Source: Velthaea sp965214335
GTDB taxonomy: Bacteria > Vulcanimicrobiota > Vulcanimicrobiia > Vulcanimicrobiales > Vulcanimicrobiaceae
DNA: 64,000 bases
Assembly: GCA_965214335.1 (NCBI GenBank)
Contig: CBDCBO010000013.1
Location: 1 to 64,000, forward strand
Reading direction: 5' to 3'
Under the pieces are notes generated by a model. It was not told the origin of the DNA. It saw nothing but the letters and a program-made list of their open reading frames with translations, and ran no database searches. This document shows positions 8,353-17,408 of this stretch, in pieces. The translations under genes and the position numbers were made by a program. Within the stretch, counting starts at the first letter, position 1; the number at the start of each line of letters is the position of its first letter.

Positions 8353-10227
8353 TTAGCGCGGAGCGATCCAGATAAGGTCGCCGTTGAAGTTCCAGTTACC
8401 GGCAACGGCGATCGTTCCAACGGTCGTAAACGGTTGGCTGGCAACATACGGCTCGCTCGTTATCTGCGAGACGCGTAGTGAGAACGCACCGCCCGCCGCG
8501 ATCGGGTTATTGAGGCTGTAACTCAGCGCGTGCTCGGCTTGACCCGCCGGTAGCGCTTCGGCCATTGCCGCCATTCCGGTCGCGTTATAGGTGTAGCCGC
8601 CCCATGCGCTGAGCAATAAGCCGTGCGCGGCCGGAATGGTCAGCGAGCGCGGAAACTGGGCTTGCCATTGGACCGGGTCGGCGCCGGCCAGGACCGGCTG
8701 CGACGGGGAACCGTCCGCGACGTCGAGGATTTCGATCGCACCGCTATTGGTACCGAAGCTATAGGCATCCGACGCGTTCAGGCCGGCCGCACCGACGACG
8801 CCGGAATAGATGAAGAATCCATTATTGCTCGGGGCGTCGCGGCGCGTCCAACCGGCCGGAACCGCCGGCGACGTCCAGGCGTTGACGAAGGCCACGAGCG
8901 TATCGCCGGTTAGCGGTGCATGGCCGAACGTCGCTACGAGCGGTGCGTTAGCGCTAGTGGCTTTGATCCCGGTATCTTGCGAAATGCGCGGGCTTACGAC
9001 AGCGGCAGTGGGCGTTGGCGACGGCGTCGGAGTTGCGGTCGGCGCGCTCGACGGTGATGGCGCCGCAGAGGGCGACGGCGCCGACGACGGTGATGGGGTC
9101 GGCGACGGCGCACCGTTTACGATGACTGTCGGGCTGCAGCTCAGATTCTTTGTTTGATACCAGCGGAAATATTGCAGGCTCATCGTTTGTGGCGTGGACT
9201 GCGCCGGGCCCGGGGCCCAGGTGTTCTTGGTGAAGACTTGCAGGATGATGATCGAGTTGGCGGGTCCGTTCGCGGCATTGGGATACGCCGGACTCGTCGG
9301 CTTGCGATCGATGTAATACTGGACCGTTTGCGGCGTCCACAAAACGCCGTAGGTGTGGTAAGCGCTGCTCGGATCGGGCGCGACCGTCGTCCGTACGTGG
9401 TTCGCCGGCGGGTTGCCCGATAAATTAAAGATCTGCGTTTGCTGAACGACGCTCGTGCCCAGTGCGTTTCCGAAAATTTCGTTCACGTCAAGTTCTTCGT
9501 AGCCGTTGCCCTTACCGTCGTTTCCGCGGTATCCGAGTAGCCACAGCGGCGCCGGCCAAAAGCCTTGCAGATTCGGTTCTTTGGCCGAAACTTCCACGTA
9601 CCCGTAGGTCTGCGCCGGACCTTCGAGCACGCCGGAGAGCCAATGCGCACCGTCGAGTTGCGGTGCGGTCGCATACGATGCGGGAACGGGTTGCGCGGTG
9701 ATGTTCAGCGCGCCGTTCTTGAGTGAAAAGGGCGAATAGCCGCCGAAACCGCGCGACGGATCGGTGTAGTACGCGTCGTCGGCGCCAATATTGTTACGCG
9801 TCCCGCCGTTCGCGAATCCCAGCGCTTGGGTCGACCAAATCGAGCCGTCCGGCGCCGGCGTCGCGCCGATTTGATTCGACGTCATGCGTAAGGTCGAATC
9901 TTGCGAAAATTCGTCGTCCTGCGTCGTTACATATTGCGTTCCACCGACGCACAACGACTGCGGCGTGATTCCGGTCTGCGCGCGGGCGACGCCGCTGACG
10001 CGCGCGGCACCGGTTTCTCCGGGCTGCATCATCGCTGCGGCGGTCGTCGATTCAGCCATTGTCGGCGCACCCGGAGCTACGGCCGATCCGGTGCTCATGG
10101 CCGGCAACGAACCGGATCCCGAGCCGCAACCGCCAATCGACATTGCCATCGTTAGACACACAGCATCGAGCATGCGCTCGCGAATTCTCTTGCGCAGCAA
10201 CGTTGAATGCCGAGATGTGGTGTGCAT
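8353..10227 (-). CDS. GH16 family glycoside hydrolase, secreted lipoprotein (copy 1)
   Basis: The protein is about 624 residues from the ATG at 10227. It has a lipoprotein signal with lipobox MSIGGC near residues 31-36. A GH16 beta-jelly-roll spans about 85-345 with the catalytic signature ELDVNE (nucleophile Glu245, Asp247, acid/base Glu250). A Pro/Ser/Thr linker (about 350-390) leads to a C-terminal domain of about 230 residues without a recognised family. GH16 enzymes cleave beta-1,3/1,4-glucans, galactans and related chains; the exact substrate cannot be read here. It is a tandem paralogue of the next gene upstream, similar over its full length including the C-terminal domain. Position behind wzx/wzy genes suggests trimming or release of the local exopolysaccharide. 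Confidence 0.85.
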   Translation of the reverse strand: MHTTSRHSTLLRKRIRERMLDAVCLTMAMSIGGCGSGSGSLPAMSTGSAVAPGAPTMAESTTAAAMMQPGETGAARVSGVARAQTGITPQSLCVGGTQYVTTQDDEFSQDSTLRMTSNQIGATPAPDGSIWSTQALGFANGGTRNNIGADDAYYTDPSRGFGGYSPFSLKNGALNITAQPVPASYATAPQLDGAHWLSGVLEGPAQTYGYVEVSAKEPNLQGFWPAPLWLLGYRGNDGKGNGYEELDVNEIFGNALGTSVVQQTQIFNLSGNPPANHVRTTVAPDPSSAYHTYGVLWTPQTVQYYIDRKPTSPAYPNAANGPANSIIILQVFTKNTWAPGPAQSTPQTMSLQYFRWYQTKNLSCSPTVIVNGAPSPTPSPSSAPSPSAAPSPSSAPTATPTPSPTPTAAVVSPRISQDTGIKATSANAPLVATFGHAPLTGDTLVAFVNAWTSPAVPAGWTRRDAPSNNGFFIYSGVVGAAGLNASDAYSFGTNSGAIEILDVADGSPSQPVLAGADPVQWQAQFPRSLTIPAAHGLLLSAWGGYTYNATGMAAMAEALPAGQAEHALSYSLNNPIAAGGAFSLRVSQITSEPYVASQPFTTVGTIAVAGNWNFNGDLIWIAPR

Positions 10228-10399
10228 ACACACTCAATCGACATGCGCTAAACCGTAGCGTAGCACCAGCGACCAATGTGTGGTGTCTGTCACCGATCGT
10301 CTCCGGGACGACTAAGAAGCTAAGGAATTCCACCCACGCAGAGTGTTGTGCTGTAGGGACACATCGTTACGATCGCATTGCAATGATTCGGCGCGGCGC

Positions 10400-12181
10400 T
10401 CACTGAGCCGGCGGCACCCACAGCAAATCACCGTTGAGCGTCCAATCTTGATCCACGGCCGTTTCGACGACGGTAAATGGATTCGGCGCAGCAAATGGCT
10501 CGGTCGTAATTTGAGCGAGCCGAAACGAGAACGATCCGGACGAGCCGATGCTATCATTCAAGCTATACGTCAGTACTTTCTCGAGTTGGCCGCTGGGCAG
10601 CTGCTCGGCAATCGAACTGAATCCGTTTTGCAGCGACGAATAGCCGCCCCAGCCGCTGAGCAGTAAGCCGCCGGTCTTGGGAATGCTCAGCGTCCGGGGA
10701 AATTGCGACTGATACTCGTTGGGGTCGGCGCTCGCCAAGATGGGAGCGCTTTGTGATGCTTTGGTAATGTCGAGGACTTGAATGAGGCCCCAATTCAATC
10801 CAAAGGCGTAATTTGCCGACGAAGCCAAGCCATTTCTGCCGACGATTCCGGTAAAGACAAAATAGCCGTTATTTTTCGGCGCGTCGACGCGGTTCCAACC
10901 CGGCGGTGTCGCAACTGGTATCCATGCATTGATAAACGCGATGAGCGTATCACCCGTGGCCGGCGGATGCGCGAACTGACCTAACAACGTCGATTCATTA
11001 TGGTATGCGATGAGCCCGGTGTTCTGAGCGATCGACGGCGCACCGGTCGCTTCGGGGCTCGGCATCGGAGTCGGAGTCGGCGGCGCGGTGCCGACGCCGC
11101 TGGGACTGCAGTTCGTATTCCGGCTTTGATACCAGCGATAATATTGCACGCTCATCGAATGCGGCGTGCCGTTCGCGGGCGGCGGCGCCCAGGTGTGCAG
11201 CGCGAAGACCTGGAGGCTGATAATGGCATTGGCCGGCCCATTCGCCGCGTTCGGGTAGGCGGGACTGCGCTGAACGCGATCGATATAGTAGCGCACGTTT
11301 TGCGGCGTCCAGAGCACGCTATAGGTGTGGTAGGCAAGACTCGGGTCGGGCGATACGAGCGTGCGCACTTCATTCGCCGGTGGATTGCCCGACGGGCTGA
11401 AAATTTGCGTTTGTTGCACCGTCGACGGCGGTAAGGCATTACCGAACAACTCGTTGACGTCGAGTTCTTCATAGCCGTTGCCGCGGCCGTCGTCGCCACT
11501 AAGACCGAGCAGCCAAAGCGGCGCGGGCCAGAACCCCTGCAGGTTTGGTATCTTCGCGGAGATTTCGATGTAGCCGTAGGTGAGCGCCGGACTTTCCAGC
11601 AGACCCGAAAGCCAGTGCCCGCCGAGCAAGGCCGGATTCGTCGCGTATGGAGCGGGTACGGGCTCGGCTTGAATGTTGAGTGCCCCGCCGGAGAGCGAGT
11701 ATGGATTGTATCCGCCGAAACCGCGGGCCGGGTCGGTATAGTACGCATCGTCGGTCCCGACGTTGTTGCGCGAATGATCGCTGGCGAAACCGTTCGCACG
11801 ACTTGACCACATCGCACCGTCGGGCGCCGGCGTCGTCGTTAGCAGATTTGATGTATAATTCACACTTCGGTCGGCTGAGAACTCATCGTCTTGCACGGTC
11901 GCATAGGTGGTGCCCCCGACGCACAAGACCTGGCCGCCGGGTAGCGCGGATGGCCGTATCGCTCCGGCGGTAGGCGCGACGATCGAGATCACACTTTGGG
12001 GTTCGGACCGCAACGCGACCGCGTTCGCGGACGACGGCAAACTCGAACCGCTCGGGCCGCCGCTGCCGCAACCGGTCAGGCCGGCGTACGCGACGCAGAT
12101 GCAGGCCCCGCTCGACAGCAGCGATATGCTGCGCTCAAAACGCCGATCCATAGCGCTCAACCAACGGTGAAGGGCACGCAT
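10400..12181 (-). CDS. GH16 family glycoside hydrolase, secreted lipoprotein (copy 2)
   Basis: This is a 593-residue lipoprotein with lipobox GLTGC near residue 38. The GH16 domain (about 80-340) has catalytic ELDVNE at Glu239, Asp241 and Glu244. A short Pro/Thr linker leads to the same C-terminal domain type as copy 1 (shared pattern QNTGLIAY / QDTGIKAT at its start and NGDLLWVPP / NGDLIWIAP at its end). Long stretches such as GFWPAPLWLLG and PAYPNAANGPAN are identical in the two copies, so this is a tandem duplication. It is expected in the outer envelope or outside the cell, acting on beta-linked polysaccharide. The start ATG at 12181 gives a normal signal peptide with positive charges before the hydrophobic core. 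Confidence 0.85.
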   Translation of the reverse strand: MRALHRWLSAMDRRFERSISLLSSGACICVAYAGLTGCGSGGPSGSSLPSSANAVALRSEPQSVISIVAPTAGAIRPSALPGGQVLCVGGTTYATVQDDEFSADRSVNYTSNLLTTTPAPDGAMWSSRANGFASDHSRNNVGTDDAYYTDPARGFGGYNPYSLSGGALNIQAEPVPAPYATNPALLGGHWLSGLLESPALTYGYIEISAKIPNLQGFWPAPLWLLGLSGDDGRGNGYEELDVNELFGNALPPSTVQQTQIFSPSGNPPANEVRTLVSPDPSLAYHTYSVLWTPQNVRYYIDRVQRSPAYPNAANGPANAIISLQVFALHTWAPPPANGTPHSMSVQYYRWYQSRNTNCSPSGVGTAPPTPTPMPSPEATGAPSIAQNTGLIAYHNESTLLGQFAHPPATGDTLIAFINAWIPVATPPGWNRVDAPKNNGYFVFTGIVGRNGLASSANYAFGLNWGLIQVLDITKASQSAPILASADPNEYQSQFPRTLSIPKTGGLLLSGWGGYSSLQNGFSSIAEQLPSGQLEKVLTYSLNDSIGSSGSFSFRLAQITTEPFAAPNPFTVVETAVDQDWTLNGDLLWVPPAQ

Positions 12182-12956
12182 AACAAAATTACCTATCTCA
12201 GACGGAACGGTTGGGAGATCGATCGAGTAGCGGCTTGCTTACGCATTCGACCGCGACAAAGATAAATGAAGCACTCGCTACGATAGTTCAGCAATTCATA
12301 AAAACAATTCCAATTACGTTTCGCGAAATCTGAATGAAAGCACCAGCGTGCCGGTAACAACGTGAACCCCGGCCGAACGAGCGTAGCAAATCGACCCGGT
12401 GCGCTTAGACGTTACGCTCGCAGGGGATAATCGTGCATTACCATCATTGCAACAATTGCAATTCGATAGAGACGCGATGCGGTCGGAATCGCGGTATCTG
12501 AAATGCGATTTAACGTGACGAAGCCGGCTGCCCTTCGTACGAGCGTGCAGTGTATGGAGCGTCACGAATGCGGCTCCGCCAATCTGCGCTCGGCGATCGT
12601 TCCACTTGCTGGGCCAAGCCGGTGTCCGGCGAACGATCTGGAGTCAGCCGACGCCCAACGCCGAACGGCTTGCACGGCGTCTACGTCCATTCACCGCGTG
12701 TTGCCTACACGAGTCTGCTATCGATGTAATCATGATACATCGGTCAGCCAACGCTATAGGCCAAAGCTCTGATGCAGCTCGCGAATGTGGTCCTCGGCGA
12801 CGGGTCGCTTGACGAAGAACGCATGGTTTTGCCGGCGGCGTCCGGCGCGATTGAAGGCTTCTTTGACCGCGCCGGCGTCACGCCCGAATCGGCACTAGCT
12901 CGCCGATGAAGTTCGCGAAGCGCAATGCCTTGGGCCGCATGAGAACCCGGCCGGCT
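12182..12956. other. 775-bp intergenic stretch, relatively AT-rich, no intact gene
   Basis: This lies between the GH16 copy 2 start and the wzy stop. Its first half is distinctly richer in A/T than its neighbours. No ribosome-binding site followed by a convincing reading frame is visible on either strand, and I see no tRNA or strong terminator. The only protein-like signal is the receiver-like remnant at 12754-12894. It presumably holds the promoter for the two GH16 genes. Confidence 0.5.
12754..12894 (-). pseudogene. Possible remnant of a response-regulator receiver domain
   Basis: A 46-codon open frame lies between an upstream in-frame TAG and its own TAG. It encodes DAGAVKEAFNRAG followed by NHAFFVKRPVAEDH and a short tail. 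The spacing resembles the first helix and second strand of Rcp1-type receivers (DNPADVxLxREALxxAG...HxLxVVRDG). It has no start codon with a ribosome-binding site and no remaining receiver core, so if the resemblance is real this is a fragment. Chance similarity is quite possible. Confidence 0.2.
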
Positions 12957-14312
12957 TTAGGTCGTGCTTGACGGTCGTTCTACCGTACCATAGCCGGATG
13001 CCGCGACGGGTTTCGGCTTGGCCGGAGCGATCGCATATAGGAACGCTGCGAGATAAAACACCCACTGGAACGTGTTGTACGATGCGATGCTCGCCTCGGT
13101 AATATTCGACAAGACGAAGCAGATGCTCGTCATCAGCGGCCACAGCGAGATGGCATCGGTTCCCCGTAGCACCATGAGCAGACCGCGCCAGACGCCGAGG
13201 AACCAGGCAATAATGAACGTGCCCGTTCCGAGCAAACCGATGTCGAGCGAAAGTTCGAGAAAACCGTTATGGGCATGAAACGGCAGCCAGTCACTGGTGA
13301 TATATTGCTGAACCGGTCCATTGTCGAGCCAAAACGCCTTGTAGCCCCAGCCCAGGAGTGGCCGGTCGCCGATCGCCTGAATCGCATACGGCCAAATGTC
13401 GGTGCGGCCGGTCAACGTGCTGTCGCGGCCCAACAGATCGAACACCGCCTGCATGTCGATGCCGAGTGCCGGAATCGCAATCGCCACGACGGCAAGTACC
13501 AGCAGAACCGCAATGCCGGTGGCGCCGGCGAAGCGGCGCGAACGCGCCAGCAACGTGAGCGTGATGATTCCGACCATCGTTGCGGTGATCAGTAACGATG
13601 TCGCCGAACGCGAACCGACCAGTAAACCGGCGAAGAGTGCGATCAGACCGATATACGCCCAGCGGCGGCGGCCAACGGAAGCAAGCGCCAATAATAACGC
13701 GTTGATGATCCCGAAAACCATTGCCGCTGCAAGGATATTCTTATGTCCGTAGATACCTTGCCAAGCACCGGCATACTCTTCTTGCATGACGCCGATGCGA
13801 TGCAAGAACAGAATTGCGAAAATACTTAAACCAGCCGCGATGCCGGTCGCGATGACGAAACATTCCAGAAACACCGCTAACCGGAAGCGGCACACGACAT
13901 AAAAGCCGATCAGCGACGTTCCGAACAACCCGAACGCGCGCTTAGCGGTAAGGTCCGGAAATGTCGACCAAAGGCTGGATAAAACGATGAGCGCGATAAC
14001 GGCCAGAATTGGACCCGAACGTTGTACCAGGAACAGCGCGCGTTCGCGTTCACGAATGAGTCCGACGACGGCCCAGAAGTATAACGACGTCCAAGCAAAT
14101 TGCGAAACAGGCGAACTTTCCTGATCCCAACTCCCGCCGATGTGTGTCGTAATGAGATGCAAGAAGCTATCGAGAGAAAGAATGATCGCGACGAGCACCC
14201 AGCGCTCGATCTTGCTTGGACTAGCGGCTTCGGGCGCCGCGGCGGGAACCGCGTCCGAGGTAGCAACGGGGTCGGCCGGTGTTCCGGCGACGCCGGTTTC
14301 GGTGACCTGCAT
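12957..14312 (-). CDS. O-antigen ligase/polymerase family membrane protein (Wzy-like)
   Basis: This is a 451-residue polytopic protein with about 11-12 hydrophobic segments after a 35-residue Ala/Pro-rich N-terminus. The Wzy_C/WaaL signature is clear: GRTDIWPYAIQAIGDRPLLG, then a periplasmic loop and PFHAHNGFLELSLDIGLLG near 335-355, with the catalytic-type His of HNGFLE. Such proteins either polymerise lipid-linked repeat units or transfer them to an acceptor. Here the neighbouring Wzx and Wzz proteins favour the polymerase role. It is the last gene of the exopolysaccharide operon; its ATG directly follows the stop of the glycosyltransferase fusion with no gap. Confidence 0.85.
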   Translation of the reverse strand: MQVTETGVAGTPADPVATSDAVPAAAPEAASPSKIERWVLVAIILSLDSFLHLITTHIGGSWDQESSPVSQFAWTSLYFWAVVGLIRERERALFLVQRSGPILAVIALIVLSSLWSTFPDLTAKRAFGLFGTSLIGFYVVCRFRLAVFLECFVIATGIAAGLSIFAILFLHRIGVMQEEYAGAWQGIYGHKNILAAAMVFGIINALLLALASVGRRRWAYIGLIALFAGLLVGSRSATSLLITATMVGIITLTLLARSRRFAGATGIAVLLVLAVVAIAIPALGIDMQAVFDLLGRDSTLTGRTDIWPYAIQAIGDRPLLGWGYKAFWLDNGPVQQYITSDWLPFHAHNGFLELSLDIGLLGTGTFIIAWFLGVWRGLLMVLRGTDAISLWPLMTSICFVLSNITEASIASYNTFQWVFYLAAFLYAIAPAKPKPVAASGYGTVERPSSTT

Positions 14313-16550
14313 CTAGGGCTCTCGCCGGTACGCTTGATACATCTTTCCGACGAGGCCGCAGAGCATGCCCAGGCCGTTCGCCACATCGCACGCGGCAACG
14401 ACGAGCGCGCGTTCGCCTCCCGGCCGCAGTCCCGCCGTCATCCGCACCAAGCCGAGGGCGATGAGCCGCCCGGCTTTGGCAACCCGGATCAGCCGAGCAC
14501 CCGGACCGCGCAGCATGCGCCGCTCGCAGAACGACAGCGAATTGCCGCGCCGAAACGCCCGTAACAGATTGAAGCGCAGCGTGAGCCGGCCGGCACCGAT
14601 CGTCTCCCGAACGGTCGCTTCGGCAGCGAAGACGATTCGCGCGCCAAATGCGTGCAGTTGCCGGAAGAAAAGTTGATCTTCGCCACCGGCAAAGTTGAGC
14701 GCCGGATCGAACGTCACGCCGACAGCGGCAACCGTCCGCAGATCGACGAGCGCGTTACAACTCCATCCGTCGCGCAATAGCGCTCCGTTGCGATGCAGTG
14801 GTGTTTCCTTCGACCGCAGATCGGCGATCCACTGGGGCGCGCCCGGCGGGACGACCGGATAGACCGGCCCGACCACGACCGGGGCGCGCGTCGCCAGTGC
14901 GACCGCCAGCAGCGCGCCGAGCCAGTGGGGATCGGGAACTTCATCGTCGTCGATGAGCGCAATGTAGTCGAAGCGCGAACGGGCAAATGCAAGCGCGCGA
15001 TTGCGCACCGTCGCAAGGCCCGGTTCGGGAACGTGCTCGTAGTGCAGTGGAAACGGAAAGCCGGTACGTCGCTGCGTAACGAGCGGCGCGGCGCCGGCGG
15101 CCGGGTCGTTGTCGAGGATGACCACGTCAATCTGGGCCCGGGCATCGATCGTTTGCCGCGCGATGCCGTCGAGTAGGCGTCCCAGGAGTTCCTCGCGCCG
15201 GAACGTCGGAACGGCAATACCTATCCGTACCGCCCGAGCTTGCGGCCCGCGCGGCGCGGCCGTGGCCGCGGCGAACGCGGCAAATGCCCGCTGCGGGGTG
15301 AAGCGGCCGGCGCACGCTTCGGCCGCGGCCGACAGGTGGCTCGCGAGCGCCGCATCGGTCAGTGCCGTGACGCAAGCGGCGCTAAAGTCGGCGGCGTTCG
15401 CGGCCAGCAGGAACGGCCGCGGCAAAAACGTCGAGAGTCCTTGCGCCCCAACCGGCGTCGTTACGACCGGCAGCCCAAATGCCAGCGCCTCGATGAGCTT
15501 GACCTTCAGACCACTGCCGATCTGTAGCGGAACGATGGCGACCGATGCCCGCGCGTAGGCCGACGCGAGATCCGGGGCGGTTCCATGCGCGACGACGCCG
15601 GCTGGCAGGTCGGCGAGCCGATAGCAGACCGTCCCGAAGATATCGAGGGTCGCGTCCGGAACGGCTGCCCGGATCGACGCCCAGCACGAATCGAGAAACC
15701 AGCGGATGCCGTCGAGATTGTGAAACGAGCCGCTGCCGACGAACAAACACCGGCCGGTCAGCGCCGCCGAGCGATCGCGCCGGCGCGCCGGCTGCTCGAT
15801 CGTCACCGGCACCACCACGGTTTGGCCAGCGGGAAGCATGCGCGCGAATTCGTCGGCATCGTCCCACTGTATGGCAATCACGTTGCCCACTTCGGCCAGC
15901 AGCGCGCGTTCGGATTCGCGACTCAATCCGGCCGGGGTCACCGCAACGCCGCGCTCGGCGAACGAAGCGGCGCGTTGATGCTTGACCTCGTGCGTTACGA
16001 TCCAATGCTCGGCTTCGCTCAGCCGTCCGCACGCGTTGAAGATTCCGTCGTAAAGAATGAGATCGGGCTGCTCGGCGGCGACCCTCCGTTTGACGAAATC
16101 GATTTCCGGCGCGGTTATGAAGGAGCCCAGCACGTGCGCGTAGCCGCGCGCTTTGCGCAGCGCACCGCGAGCGACGGAGCCGGCTTCCTGGAGCGCACGC
16201 GGCAAGCGGGAGTACACGAGCCACGACAGTGTCGCTCGGAGAGCCGCCCGATCGGTGACCAGCAGCAGCTTGCCGACAGGCGTCAATGCGCGGCTCGCGA
16301 TCCGGTACGGCAGCCGATCGGGCCGCAACGCGACGACGTCGAGGCGCGGACGGCCAATCACCAGCACGACATCGTCACCGCGCGCGACGAAGTAGTCGAT
16401 GAAGCTCGCAAGATAATGCGCGTGCCCCGATTGCGCAAAACCGGCATCGTGGCCGGGCAGGCTCGTGGTAACGAATAGGATTTTGCGCCGGATCGATTCC
16501 GGTGCTCGACCGGCTCCAATGTCGGCGCCCCGGTCGAGGCCGCCGATCAC
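14313..16550 (-). CDS. Two-domain glycosyltransferase: GT4-like N-half fused to GT2-like C-half
   Basis: This is a 745-residue fusion. Residues about 20-415 form a GT-B fold transferase with C-lobe motif GSGLKVKLIEALAFGLPVV, the GT4 sugar-nucleotide region. Residues about 441-720 form a GT-A/GT2 domain: IGIAVPTFRRE, the metal-binding LIDDDEVPD near 532-540, and the GGEDQLFF motif near 619. Each half looks complete, so one polypeptide probably adds two sugars in sequence on the cytoplasmic face during repeat-unit assembly. It starts with GTG at 16550 and overlaps the wecG-like stop (GTGA). Donor and acceptor sugars cannot be predicted. A small helical Ala-rich connector separates the halves. 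Confidence 0.85.
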   Translation of the reverse strand: MIGGLDRGADIGAGRAPESIRRKILFVTTSLPGHDAGFAQSGHAHYLASFIDYFVARGDDVVLVIGRPRLDVVALRPDRLPYRIASRALTPVGKLLLVTDRAALRATLSWLVYSRLPRALQEAGSVARGALRKARGYAHVLGSFITAPEIDFVKRRVAAEQPDLILYDGIFNACGRLSEAEHWIVTHEVKHQRAASFAERGVAVTPAGLSRESERALLAEVGNVIAIQWDDADEFARMLPAGQTVVVPVTIEQPARRRDRSAALTGRCLFVGSGSFHNLDGIRWFLDSCWASIRAAVPDATLDIFGTVCYRLADLPAGVVAHGTAPDLASAYARASVAIVPLQIGSGLKVKLIEALAFGLPVVTTPVGAQGLSTFLPRPFLLAANAADFSAACVTALTDAALASHLSAAAEACAGRFTPQRAFAAFAAATAAPRGPQARAVRIGIAVPTFRREELLGRLLDGIARQTIDARAQIDVVILDNDPAAGAAPLVTQRRTGFPFPLHYEHVPEPGLATVRNRALAFARSRFDYIALIDDDEVPDPHWLGALLAVALATRAPVVVGPVYPVVPPGAPQWIADLRSKETPLHRNGALLRDGWSCNALVDLRTVAAVGVTFDPALNFAGGEDQLFFRQLHAFGARIVFAAEATVRETIGAGRLTLRFNLLRAFRRGNSLSFCERRMLRGPGARLIRVAKAGRLIALGLVRMTAGLRPGGERALVVAACDVANGLGMLCGLVGKMYQAYRREP

Positions 16551-17407
16551 GTGTTCGTGAGACTCGGCGCTTGCGTCAACTCGCGTGCGGTGATAACGCT
16601 TTCAACGTCGACTTCGAGCCGGCTCGAAGCCCGGGCCGCTTCGGGCAACGAGATATACCACAGAATATACGCCAGCACGAACCACGGCTCGACCAAATAG
16701 CGGTACCAAAAACGGCCCGGATTTTCAAGGAAACGGAAAGCCCATTCGAGCCCCGCTTGGCCCATCCAGCGCGGCGGAGTCGCGGCGGCTCCGGCAATAT
16801 ACTCCATACAGGCCCCGACCGTGCAGACGCTGGCCGGTGCGAGAATGTCGATGTTCTGCAAAATCCATCGTTCTTGCACGCCCATGCCCATACCGACGAG
16901 CACGAGCTGTGGTTGAAATTCAACGATGTCTTGCACGACAGCTAAACTTGCGCGGTCGCCACCGGACAGAAAAAACCCATGATGTGTCCGCAGCGACAAA
17001 TTTGGGATGCGCTCGAGGATCTTTGCCGACCCGTCGTTGAGCACTTCTTGCGTCCCGCCCAAATAGTACACGCGCCAGCCTTCACTCGCGGCCAGCGTCA
17101 ATAACGGCCAAATCCAATCCACGAGCGTTAGGCGATGCGCACGCTTGGCGTCGATGCCGCGCATCTTACACAGCAGCACGAGCGGCATGCCGTCGATATG
17201 GACGAAGGTTTGCGGCAAGTGGTGCAGCCGGTTGAGGGCGGCATCCCACAAGCGCACGTGCATGCCGTGCAAATTTTGCGACGCGATGACGCATTGCTCG
17301 CCGCCGTCGACACGCTCCTTGAGCAGATGCAAGAGGCCCACTTGGGTCGTGGGCGTGATCTTGGCGCCGAAAAGATCGTAGGACCGGCCGACAGAATTAT
17401 CAATCAC
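16547..17407 (-). CDS. WecG/TagA/CpsF family glycosyltransferase
   Basis: This protein transfers a sugar (ManNAc, ManNAcA or similar in known members) to a lipid-linked intermediate. Family motifs are VIASQNLHGMHVRLWDA near the N-terminus (the Asn-rich nucleotide region), HIDGMPLVLLCKMRG, WRVYYLGG (start of the core) and LVLVGMGMGVQERWI. The C-terminal WMGQAGLEWAFRFLENPGRFWYRY is the membrane-association segment typical of TagA/WecG proteins. I chose the GTG at 17407 (286 residues), two bases beyond the wzx stop. Earlier ATG codons at 17488 and 17557 would overlap wzx by 80-149 bases and add non-family sequence. The family is certain; the start is less so. Confidence 0.85.
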   Translation of the reverse strand: MIDNSVGRSYDLFGAKITPTTQVGLLHLLKERVDGGEQCVIASQNLHGMHVRLWDAALNRLHHLPQTFVHIDGMPLVLLCKMRGIDAKRAHRLTLVDWIWPLLTLAASEGWRVYYLGGTQEVLNDGSAKILERIPNLSLRTHHGFFLSGGDRASLAVVQDIVEFQPQLVLVGMGMGVQERWILQNIDILAPASVCTVGACMEYIAGAAATPPRWMGQAGLEWAFRFLENPGRFWYRYLVEPWFVLAYILWYISLPEAARASSRLEVDVESVITARELTQAPSLTNT

Positions 17408-17408
17408 T

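Noticed and set aside
12765..12908. 46-codon plus-strand frame starting ATG CAG CTC
   Set aside because: It has no ribosome-binding site, no homology I can see and overlaps the better receiver-like minus-strand remnant.
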